Assembly: GCA_005883295.1 (NCBI GenBank)
Contig: VAWV01000122.1
Coordinates: 1 to 11,454, forward strand
Reading direction: 5' to 3'
DNA: 11,454 nt
Origin: Actinomycetota bacterium
GTDB taxonomy: Bacteria > Actinomycetota > Thermoleophilia > Solirubrobacterales > Thermoleophilaceae
The notes under the pieces were generated by a model that had not been told where the DNA came from, made no database searches, and saw nothing but the letters and a program-made list of their open reading frames with translations. Shown one piece after another: positions 5,663 through 11,454 of this stretch; the first letter of the stretch is position 1, and each line of letters starts with the position of its first letter. The translations under genes were made by a program, and so were the position numbers.

Positions 5663-6613
5663 CGGCTCGCGCTCCTACTCGCCTGCCTGGTGTGGCTCGC
5701 CGTCGGCGTCCAAGGGGCCTTCCAGTATGGCCATGCCTACTGGGTTTATCGCGGCTTCGAGCCTCCAAAGGATCCTCCGGGGATCTCGCCCGGCCGTCTG
5801 ATCGTGCAGCACTTCTATTCACCTTCTCTAAAGGAGGAGCGCTCCTTCAAGGTCTACCTGCCGCCCGGCTACGTGGCGGATTCCGCGGCCGGACGGCGCT
5901 TCCCCGTCGTGTACATCCTGCACGGGAGCCCCGGGGGTCCGGCGCAGATCACGGACGTCGGTGCGGCGGGCGTGAAGCTCGATCAGCTGGTGGCGGCGCA
6001 CAAGATCCGGCCGTTCCTGCTCGTGATGCCGAGCGGCGGCAACGGCACCTTCTTCCACGACACGGAATGGGCGAACACGCCGTCGGGTCACTACGAGAGC
6101 TTCGTGCTCGACGTCGTGCGGACGGTGGATGCGCGATTCCCGACGATCCCGCAGCGCCGGTTCCGCGCACTCGCCGGTCTCTCGGAGGGCGCGTACGGTG
6201 CACTCAACATCTCCCTCCACCACCTGGGCGTGTTCGGCGTGGTCAGCCCCTGGTCCGGCTACTTCATCCAGCGACCGACCGGCCCCTTCAAGCACGCTTC
6301 CCCCGCCGCGATCTGGGCCAACAGCCCCGGGCGCTACCTGCCTGTGCTGCGCCCGGTGCTCCACAAGCTCCCGCTGCACGTGTTCATGTACTCAGGCAGC
6401 GCGGAGAAGATCGTGCCTCACGTCCGGCTGTTCGCTCTGCAGCTGCGCGCCGACGGGGCCGACGTGAAGTTCGCGGTCTACCCAGGCCACCACGACTGGA
6501 AGCTCTGGCGCGGGCACATGGACGCCGTCCTCAAGTTCGTCAACCAGGCGTTCTGGCCAAGCGCCCACTCGGTCCACCCCGGCAGCCGGCTTCAGAAGCT
6601 GACGTCGCTGTGA
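5522..6613 (+). CDS. Membrane-anchored alpha/beta-hydrolase esterase (PF00756-type), paralogue of the first esterase
   Basis: A 363-residue hydrolase with a hydrophilic, basic N-terminus (1-47), a signal-anchor helix (about 48-68, RLALLLACLVWLAVGVQGAF) and an extracytoplasmic catalytic domain (about 92-345). Motifs parallel the first esterase: VYLPPGY (111-117), FPVVYILHG (127-135), GLSEGAYGA (219-227) with nucleophile Ser221, VSPWSGYF (241-248) and YPGHHDWKLW (320-329) with the catalytic His at 323 or 324. Where the first esterase has Asp238 in GTRD, this protein has Glu295 in GSAE, so the triad may be Ser-Glu-His or the acid may lie elsewhere. ATG 5522 follows GGGAGG; GTG 5543 is an alternative. 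Its stop overlaps the permease start by four bases (GTGA), implying co-translation. It probably hydrolyses an ester at the outer membrane face. An aminoacyl-lipid substrate is inferred from the adjacent DUF2156 synthase. Confidence 0.85.
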   Translation: MRTDVERVKLGQQVEPAEASQNGRNGEHPGQRRPEHTHRKPSRFSWQRLALLLACLVWLAVGVQGAFQYGHAYWVYRGFEPPKDPPGISPGRLIVQHFYSPSLKEERSFKVYLPPGYVADSAAGRRFPVVYILHGSPGGPAQITDVGAAGVKLDQLVAAHKIRPFLLVMPSGGNGTFFHDTEWANTPSGHYESFVLDVVRTVDARFPTIPQRRFRALAGLSEGAYGALNISLHHLGVFGVVSPWSGYFIQRPTGPFKHASPAAIWANSPGRYLPVLRPVLHKLPLHVFMYSGSAEKIVPHVRLFALQLRADGADVKFAVYPGHHDWKLWRGHMDAVLKFVNQAFWPSAHSVHPGSRLQKLTSL

Positions 6614-7473
6614 GCTCGCTCGCCTTCGGTCTCGTCCTCGCCGTCGTCGCCTCGGCGGCGCTCAACTCCGGGTACGTGCTGCAGCACGTGGGGTCAGCGG
6701 AGGCGCCGGCGGTCGACGTGCGGCGCCCGCTGGCCACCTTCGCAGGACTGTTCCGCTCGCGCCTCTGGCTCCTCGGCGGCGCCATCGGGGTCACGGGCTG
6801 GGCGATCCACGACGCGGCGCTTTCGCGCGCCCCGCTGTCACTGGTCCAGGCCTTCGTGGCCGGCGGGCTGGGGTTGATGGCACCGGTTGCCGCGCGTGCG
6901 CTGGGCGAGCGGCTCACCCCGGTGGAGCGCGTGGGCGTGGCGGGAGTGGTGGTCGCGCTCGGCCTGCTCTGCGTGGGGCTCGGGAACCCCGGGACGCACG
7001 GGCATGTCGATGCCGCGCCGCTCACCGCCTTCCTGGCGGCGGGTGCCGTGTGCGCGGCGATGCTCGCGCGGGCCTCGGGACCATGGCGCCCGCACGCGCT
7101 CGGCCTCGCCGGCGGCGTGCTCTACGGCACCGCCGACGTGGCGATCAAGGCGATCACGGGCGAGGCCGCATCCCACGGGCTCGGCGCAGCGCTGCTCTCG
7201 CCCTGGCTCGTGGCGGCCGCGGTGGCCACGCTCGGAGCCTTCTTCAGCTTCCAGCGCGGGCTGCAGACGGGCCACGCCGTGCCGGTGATCGTGCTGATGA
7301 CCGCGGCAACGACCGTCGACTCGATTCTCGGAGGGCTGGTCGTCTTCGGTGACCCGCTGGGGGCGACGCACCTCCTCGTGGTCCTGCACCTGCTCGCCTT
7401 CGCTCTCGTCGCCGTGTCCGCGGCGGTGCTCGCACCCGCGGTCACCGCTCCGCTCGAGCACGAGCACGCGTAG
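6610..7473 (+). CDS. DMT-superfamily (EamA/NIPA-like) permease
   Basis: A 287-residue polytopic protein with nine or ten hydrophobic helices in two repeats (about 1-125 and 135-278), as in drug/metabolite transporters. Recognisable features are the LNSGYVLQHVG segment in helix 1 (18-28), SLVQAFVAGGLGLMAPVAA (77-95) with GERLTPVERVG (99-109), then the second-half equivalents SFQRGLQTGHAVPVI (213-227) and GGLVVFGDPLG (241-251). The repeat pattern 'helix, short basic loop E-R-x-T' is typical of DMT proteins, with resemblance to the NIPA branch. A GTG start inside the preceding stop (GTGA) implies translational coupling to the second esterase; no independent Shine-Dalgarno is obvious. The upstream extension of this frame over the esterase gene is a shadow. 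The substrate cannot be assigned. Since DMT members include lipid-linked flippase subunits such as ArnE/ArnF, moving a lipid product of the neighbouring synthase is conceivable. Confidence 0.85.
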   Translation: MSSLAFGLVLAVVASAALNSGYVLQHVGSAEAPAVDVRRPLATFAGLFRSRLWLLGGAIGVTGWAIHDAALSRAPLSLVQAFVAGGLGLMAPVAARALGERLTPVERVGVAGVVVALGLLCVGLGNPGTHGHVDAAPLTAFLAAGAVCAAMLARASGPWRPHALGLAGGVLYGTADVAIKAITGEAASHGLGAALLSPWLVAAAVATLGAFFSFQRGLQTGHAVPVIVLMTAATTVDSILGGLVVFGDPLGATHLLVVLHLLAFALVAVSAAVLAPAVTAPLEHEHA

Positions 7474-7496
7474 CAGACGCGCCGCGGCTGCCTGAA

Positions 7497-7516
7497 CGTG
7501 CAGTCTCGATTGCACG
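7497..7516. repeat. 6-bp inverted repeat in the permease-LysM intergenic gap
   Basis: CGTGCA (7497-7502) and TGCACG (7511-7516) are perfect inverted copies around an 8-base loop, 24 bases after the permease stop. No T-run follows, so it could be a weak terminator for the upstream genes or an operator upstream of the LysM gene. Confidence 0.3.
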
Positions 7517-7537
7517 GTGCAGCTTTCCGTTCAGCCA

Positions 7538-7566
7538 TTTTCATCTCGGCCGTGACGGATTAGCTT
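7538..7566 (+). promoter_or_regulatory. Possible promoter of the LysM-transglycosylase gene
   Basis: TTTTCA (7538-7543) and TAGCTT (7561-7566) are spaced by 17 bp and weakly match sigma-70-type -35 and -10 elements. The predicted transcript would begin near 7573 and carry a short leader with the GGGAGG ribosome site at 7591. The surrounding patch is less GC-rich than the rest of the window, as expected for a promoter. The match is by eye and modest. Confidence 0.3.
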
Positions 7567-7590
7567 GCCGCGCCCAGCGTCCGTCGACAC

Positions 7591-7596
7591 GGGAGG
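7591..7596 (+). promoter_or_regulatory. Shine-Dalgarno deciding the TTG start of the LysM gene
   Basis: GGGAGG ends six bases before TTG 7603. This ideal spacing supports the rare TTG start, and the signal peptide begins right there (MRRLCLALL). Confidence 0.65.
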
Positions 7597-7602
7597 TCGA
7601 AC

Positions 7603-8550
7603 TTGCGTCGCTTGTGCCTTGCTCTGCTCTGCGTTCCCGCCGCCGGGGTTCTGCCGGCGCCGGCTGCGGCCAACGTGCCGCACACCGTCATGCCTGGCGA
7701 GACCCTGTGGTCCATTGCCGCGGCGAACGGCTTCACGACCCGCGCGCTCGCCGCTGCCAACGGCCTGTCGCCGGACGCGCAGGTCGTCCTCGGCAGCACC
7801 GTCCAGATCCCCTCGGTTCCTGAGGCCGCCGCGGCGCTGTCGCGCGGGCCGGCGACGAGCGGGGATGGGGACTCGGACGCCGACGACTCGGCGTCCTCGA
7901 GCGCGCCGGCCGCGGCAGCGCCTCCGCCCCTGGGCGCATACACGGTCCGTCCGGGCGACACGCTGTCCGCCATCGCGGCACGCGCACGTGTGCCGGCCGG
8001 CGAGATCGCGTTCATGAACGGCCTGAACCTGCGCGGTGAGCTCCTCGCAGGCACGGTGATCAAGCTCCCGACCGGGGCGCCCGCTCCGAGGTCGGGCCCG
8101 GTCCCTTCCGTACCGCGGGTGTACTCGCCAGCGGGTCCGCACGCCACACCGGCGCGCCTGAGCTCGTCGCAGATCGGCCAGGTCGCCGCGGCGAACGGCG
8201 TGTCTCCGTCCCTTGCGGCAGCGATCGCCTACCAGGAGAGCGGCTTCAACAACGGCGTCGTGTCGCGTGCGAACGCGCGCGGCGTGATGCAGCTCCTGCC
8301 CGGCACGTGGGATTGGATCCAGTCGACGCTCGCCCATCGCGCCCTGGACCCGAACTCCGCTCTGGACAACGTCCATGCCGGAGTCCTGTACCTCGGCTCG
8401 CTGCTGCGGTCGACGCGCGGGAACCCGGCCCTTGCGGCCGGGGCCTACTACCAGGGGCTGGGATCCGTTCACCAGGTCGGGCTGCTTCCGGAAACCCAGC
8501 GCTACGTGAACAGCGTGATGGCGCTGCGCTCCCGCTTCGGCGGGCCGTAG
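7603..8550 (+). CDS. Secreted LysM-domain lytic transglycosylase (SLT fold)
   Basis: A 315-residue peptidoglycan enzyme. Residues 1-23 are a signal peptide (MRRLCLALL...PAPAAA). LysM 1 spans about 27-70 (HTVMPGETLWSIAAANGF to GSTVQIP) and LysM 2 about 113-156 (YTVRPGDTLSAIAARARV to GTVIKLP). A disordered acidic linker (DGDSDADDS, 88-96) lies between them, followed by a Pro-rich linker (158-182). The C-terminal SLT domain (about 188-310) has catalytic Glu212 in AYQESGF, the GVMQLLPGTW motif (227-236) and AAGAYYQG (278-285). It should bind glycan through the LysM modules and cleave the MurNAc-GlcNAc linkage to give 1,6-anhydro ends, in wall remodelling or spore/resuscitation-type processes. TTG 7603 is fixed by an ideal Shine-Dalgarno. 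It is monocistronic in appearance, with gaps of 129 bp before and 98 bp after. No c-di-AMP riboswitch signature was found upstream. Confidence 0.93.
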   Translation: MRRLCLALLCVPAAGVLPAPAAANVPHTVMPGETLWSIAAANGFTTRALAAANGLSPDAQVVLGSTVQIPSVPEAAAALSRGPATSGDGDSDADDSASSSAPAAAAPPPLGAYTVRPGDTLSAIAARARVPAGEIAFMNGLNLRGELLAGTVIKLPTGAPAPRSGPVPSVPRVYSPAGPHATPARLSSSQIGQVAAANGVSPSLAAAIAYQESGFNNGVVSRANARGVMQLLPGTWDWIQSTLAHRALDPNSALDNVHAGVLYLGSLLRSTRGNPALAAGAYYQGLGSVHQVGLLPETQRYVNSVMALRSRFGGP

Positions 8551-8648
8551 GCGAGCACCGTGAGGATGGGTGCGCACCGGACGGCGGCGTTTCAAGCCGA
8601 AGCGGGCGCGGCTCGTGGCCTGTCGCTGACAACCGGGTAATTCCAGGC

Positions 8649-9728
8649 ATGGTCAACCGTGGAGCCGGCGTTGTCGTCGTAACCGGCGCCACCGCGGGCG
8701 TGGGCCGCGCCACCGCGCGCCGCTTCGCCCGGGAGGGCGCGGGCGTCGCTCTCCTCGCGCGCGGTGAGGACGGGCTTCAGGGCGCGCTCCGCGACGTGGA
8801 GGAGGCCGGGGGGCGCGGACTCGCCGTTCCGACCGACGTGGCCGACGCCGAGGCGGTCGAGGCCGCGGCCGCGCGCGTGGAGGAGGAGCTGGGGCGCGGA
8901 CTCGCCGTTCCGACCGACGTGGCCGACGCCGAGGCGGTCGAGGCCGCGGCCGCGCGCGTGGAGGAGGAGCTCGGCCCGATCGACGTGTGGGTGAACAACG
9001 CGATGACCACGATCTTCGCCCCGCTCTGGAAGATCGAGCCGGGCGAGTTCCGGCGCGCGACGGAGGTGACCTACCTCGGCTACGTCTACGGCACGATCGC
9101 CGCCCTGCGGCGGATGCGGCCGCGGGACCGGGGGACGATCGTGCAGGTGGGATCGGCGCTCGCCTACCGCGGCATCCCGCTGCAGTCGGCCTACTGCGGC
9201 GCCAAGCACGCGATCCAGGGATTCAACGAGTCCCTGCGCTGCGAGCTGCTCCACGAGGGGTCCGGGGTGCGCGTAACGATGGTGCAGATGCCGGCGCTCA
9301 ACACGCCGCAGTTCGAGACCGTGCTCACCCGGGTTCCGAAGCATCCGCGACCGGTCGCGCCCGTCTTCCAGCCGGAGGTCGCCGCAGACGCGATCGTCTG
9401 GGCCGCCCGCCACCCCCGGCGCGAGGCCTGGGTAGGCGGCTCGACGGCAGTCACGCTCGCGGGCAACGCCGTCCTGCCCGGCCTCGGGGACCGCTACCTC
9501 GCCCGGACGGGATTCGACGGCCAGCAGACCGACGAGGCGGTCGACGCCAGCCGGCCGAGCAACCTCTGGGAGCCGCTACCCGGCGACCGGGGGGCGCACG
9601 GCCGCTTCGACGACGAGGCGCGGGAGTCGAGCGTCCAGCTCCACGCGAGCAAGCATCACCGCACGCTCGTCGGCGTGGCGAGCGCGGGACTTGCGGCTGC
9701 CCTCGCCGGCCTCGCCGCGCGGCGGTGA
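8649..9728 (+). CDS. SDR-family oxidoreductase carrying an internal 27-residue tandem duplication
   Basis: A 359-residue classical short-chain dehydrogenase/reductase with a C-terminal extension. The cofactor motif TGATAGVG is at 12-19, VNNA at 115-118, and catalytic Ser169 (VGSALAYRG), Tyr182 and Lys186 (YCGAK) are all present. The usual catalytic Asn position is Thr in EVTYLGYVYGT (139-149), as I recall for this actinobacterial subgroup. The tail (about 260-359) contains LWEPLPGDRGAHGRFDDEAR and a terminal hydrophobic segment (338-356) that may touch the membrane. Residues 55-81 are repeated exactly as 82-108, adding a second copy of the strand and helix before VNNA. Without it the length would be about 332, which I believe is near the subgroup's norm. 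Whether the insert is tolerated is unknown. ATG 8649 has no clear Shine-Dalgarno. The stop overlaps the GH15 start (GTGA), suggesting co-expression. The substrate is unknown. Confidence 0.88.
   Translation: MVNRGAGVVVVTGATAGVGRATARRFAREGAGVALLARGEDGLQGALRDVEEAGGRGLAVPTDVADAEAVEAAAARVEEELGRGLAVPTDVADAEAVEAAAARVEEELGPIDVWVNNAMTTIFAPLWKIEPGEFRRATEVTYLGYVYGTIAALRRMRPRDRGTIVQVGSALAYRGIPLQSAYCGAKHAIQGFNESLRCELLHEGSGVRVTMVQMPALNTPQFETVLTRVPKHPRPVAPVFQPEVAADAIVWAARHPRREAWVGGSTAVTLAGNAVLPGLGDRYLARTGFDGQQTDEAVDASRPSNLWEPLPGDRGAHGRFDDEARESSVQLHASKHHRTLVGVASAGLAAALAGLAARR
8810..8971 (+). repeat. Perfect 81-bp tandem duplication inside the SDR gene
   Basis: Bases 8810-8890 and 8891-8971 are identical at every position, with mismatches at both outer borders. 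The period of 81 keeps the frame and duplicates 27 codons (GRGLAVPTDV...RVEEEL). Identity even at third codon positions indicates a very recent event or an assembly error. Confidence 0.95.
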
Positions 9729-11454
9729 GCCGCCGCGGCGCGGCGTATCCGCCGCTGTCCGACTACGCCTTCCTCTCCGACTCTCACTCCTCTGCGCTGG
9801 TCTCCCGCTCGGGGTCGATCGACTGGTGCTGCACGCCGCGCTTCGACTCCGGAGCGTGCTTCGCCCGCCTCCTCGACTGGGAGCACGGCGGGCACTGCTC
9901 GATCGAGCCCGTCGGGCGCAGCGAGTTCGCCGAGCGCCGCTACGCCGACGGCACGCTCGTCCTCGAGACGGACGTCCGAGCCCGGAACGCGGAGGCCACG
10001 ATCATCGACTGCTTCACGTTGCGGCGGGGCGGCGCCCTCGACCCGCACCGCCAGCTTGTGCGGGTGGTGGAGGGCCGCCGGGGCGAGATGCGCATGCGGC
10101 TGGAAGTGGTGCCGCGATTCGACTACGGCGACCTGCGGCCGTGGATTCGCCGCGAGGCGGCCGACGTGGTTCATCGTCCGTCCCGGCGAACGGATCCGGC
10201 TGTCGCTGGTCTACGCCCGCCCCGAGGAGCTCGACCGCGAGCCGCCCGAGGCGCTGCGCGGCGCGGAGGTGGACAGGCGGCTCGACGAGACTCTGGCGAT
10301 CTGGCGCAGGTGGTCGCGGAAGGCGCGGCTGGAGGGTCCCCGCGCGCCGATGCTCCTGCGCTCGGCGACGGTGCTCAAGGGGCTCACCTACGCGCCCACG
10401 GGCGCGGTCGCGGCTGCGCCCACCACCTCGATCCCGGAGGCGCTCGGGGCGCGCACCCGCAACTGGGACTACCGCTTCAGCTGGATCCGCGACTCGACCT
10501 TCAGCGTGCGCTCGCTGGCGGAGATCGGGTTCGAGGACGAGGCCGACGCCTTCCGCCGCTTCATCCAGCGCAGCACCGCGGGACACGTCGAGGACCTGCA
10601 GATCGTCTACGGGGTGGGCGGCGAGCGCCGGATCGGCGAGCAGGACCTCGTTGACATCGAGGGGTACCGCGGGGCGACGCCCGTGCGGGTGGGAAACCGC
10701 GCGAGCTCGCAGTCGCAGCTGGACGTGTACGGCGAGCTCCTGAACCTGGCCTGGCGCTGGCACACGCGCGGCAACTCCCCGGACGACGACCTGTGGAAGT
10801 TCATCCTGGCCCTCTGCGCCGCGGCCGCAAGGCGGTGGCGGGAGCCGGACTCGGGTGTCTGGGAGTGGCGCGCGCGGCCGCTCCACTTCACCTACTCCAA
10901 GGTGATGTGCTGGTCGGCCCTCGACCGCGGGCTGGCACTGGCCCAGGACTGCATGCGCGAGGCGCCCACCGCGCGGTGGAAGCGGGCCCGCGGGGAGATC
11001 CGGACCGCCGTCGAGTCACGCGGATACGACAAGCGCCGGGGGGTGTTCCGCCAGGTGTTCGGGCGCAACATCGTGGACGCCTCGCTGCTCATGCTGCCCC
11101 GCACCGGCTTCGTCGACTACACCGACGAACGCATGGTGCGCACCGTGGACGCCGTCCGCGAGGACATGAACGACCGCGGCCTCCTGCGCCGCTACACGCT
11201 CGACGACGGCATGCGGGGCCGCGAGGGCGCCTTCCTGGCGTGCTCGTTCTGGCTGGCCGAGTGCCTGGCCCAGCAGGGACGCACGCGCGAGGCGCACGAC
11301 GCGTTCGAGACCGCGATGGCGACCGCGAACGACGTCGGCCTCTTCGCCGAGGAGTACGACACCCGCCGCCGCGAGCCCTGCGGCAACTATCCGCAGACGC
11401 TCGTGCACCTGGCTCACATCGAGGCGGCCCTCGCGCTGGCCGAGGCCGAGCGGC
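9725..11454 (+). pseudogene. GH15 trehalase-like glycoside hydrolase, frame-disrupted and cut by the window edge
   Basis: GTG 9725 overlaps the SDR stop (GTGA). The first segment (9725 to about 10166) encodes a trehalase-like N-terminal domain: YPPLSDYAFLSDSHSSALVS, GSIDWCCTPRFDS, then FDYGDLRPWIRR. Near 10160 homology jumps to the +1 frame (from 10167: WFIVRPGERIRLSLVY), which stays open to the window end with the GH15 catalytic domain: RNWDYRFSWIRDS (from about 10460), QIVYGVGGERRIGE, HFTYSKVMCW, GAFLACSFWLAE and FAEEYDTRRREPCGNYPQ with the conserved acidic pair near the C-terminus. Read without correction, the first frame stops at 10654 (309 residues). From family knowledge, roughly 20-35 residues normally lie between PWIRR and the VRPGER strand, and only about five remain. 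An internal deletion that is not a multiple of three is the simplest explanation. If intact it would cleave alpha-linked glucose from trehalose or related glucosides. A sequencing error is the alternative. Confidence 0.8.

Noticed and set aside
5485..7473. One 662-residue frame spanning the second esterase and the permease
   Set aside because: The part before 6610 is Arg/Pro/Ala-rich shadow of the esterase gene. Recognisable DMT sequence begins at GTG 6610, which overlaps the esterase stop.
7474..7602. c-di-AMP (ydaO-type) riboswitch before the LysM gene
   Set aside because: Such riboswitches often precede actinobacterial wall-hydrolase genes, but the conserved blocks of that class were not found, and the 129-base gap leaves little room for one.
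8585..8599. CGGC/GCCG hairpin after the transglycosylase gene as a terminator
   Set aside because: The stem is only 4 bp with no T-tract, expected by chance at this GC content. The 98-bp gap otherwise shows nothing clear.
8307..8648. N-terminal extension of the SDR frame into the transglycosylase gene
   Set aside because: It overlaps a clear SLT domain in another frame and has Arg/Gly/Pro-rich shadow composition. The Rossmann domain begins right after ATG 8649.
1..11454. Mobile elements, CRISPR arrays, tRNA or rRNA genes
   Set aside because: No transposase or integrase motifs, no spaced repeat array, and no tRNA- or rRNA-like conserved sequence was recognised on either strand.

Overview
The window is very GC-rich (roughly 70% by eye), with G/C-dominated third codon positions, frequent GTG/TTG starts and start signals that look leaderless. 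This points to a high-GC actinobacterium. The protein mix (DUF5666-like secreted protein, trypsin-like protease, a DUF2156 synthase without a LysRS domain, a LysM-SLT wall enzyme, a GH15 trehalase-like protein) would fit class Thermoleophilia (Solirubrobacterales/Gaiellales), but that placement is inference. No rRNA, tRNA, CRISPR or insertion sequence was seen.

Layout. The left third (1-2482) is on the minus strand. In transcription order it holds a YUCCA-like flavin monooxygenase (2482-1307), a secreted trypsin-like serine protease (1260-382), and the N-terminal part of a secreted DUF5666-like protein that runs off the left edge (283-1). A 44-bp divergent promoter region (2483-2526) separates them from the plus-strand genes.

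The middle (2527-7473) is a membrane/lipid-modification neighbourhood. It holds a secreted PF00756-type esterase, a polytopic DUF2156 protein resembling the synthase half of MprF, a second membrane-anchored esterase paralogous to the first, and a DMT-family permease translationally coupled to it. A small four-helix membrane protein lies antisense between the synthase and the second esterase and overlaps both coding ends. A plausible reading is synthesis of an aminoacylated lipid in the inner leaflet, movement by a separate permease, and extracytoplasmic removal of the aminoacyl group by one or both esterases. The synthase family assignment is fairly secure. The system-level role is inference.

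The right third (7603-11454) holds a secreted two-LysM lytic transglycosylase, a short-chain dehydrogenase/reductase, and a GH15 trehalase-like gene coupled to it by a GTGA overlap. The last two show molecular damage or recent rearrangement. The reductase contains a perfect 81-bp in-frame tandem duplication through its Rossmann core. The GH15 gene changes reading frame near 10160 and seems to have lost part of its N-terminal beta domain there. These are either real recent mutations or assembly errors, and the raw reads would decide.
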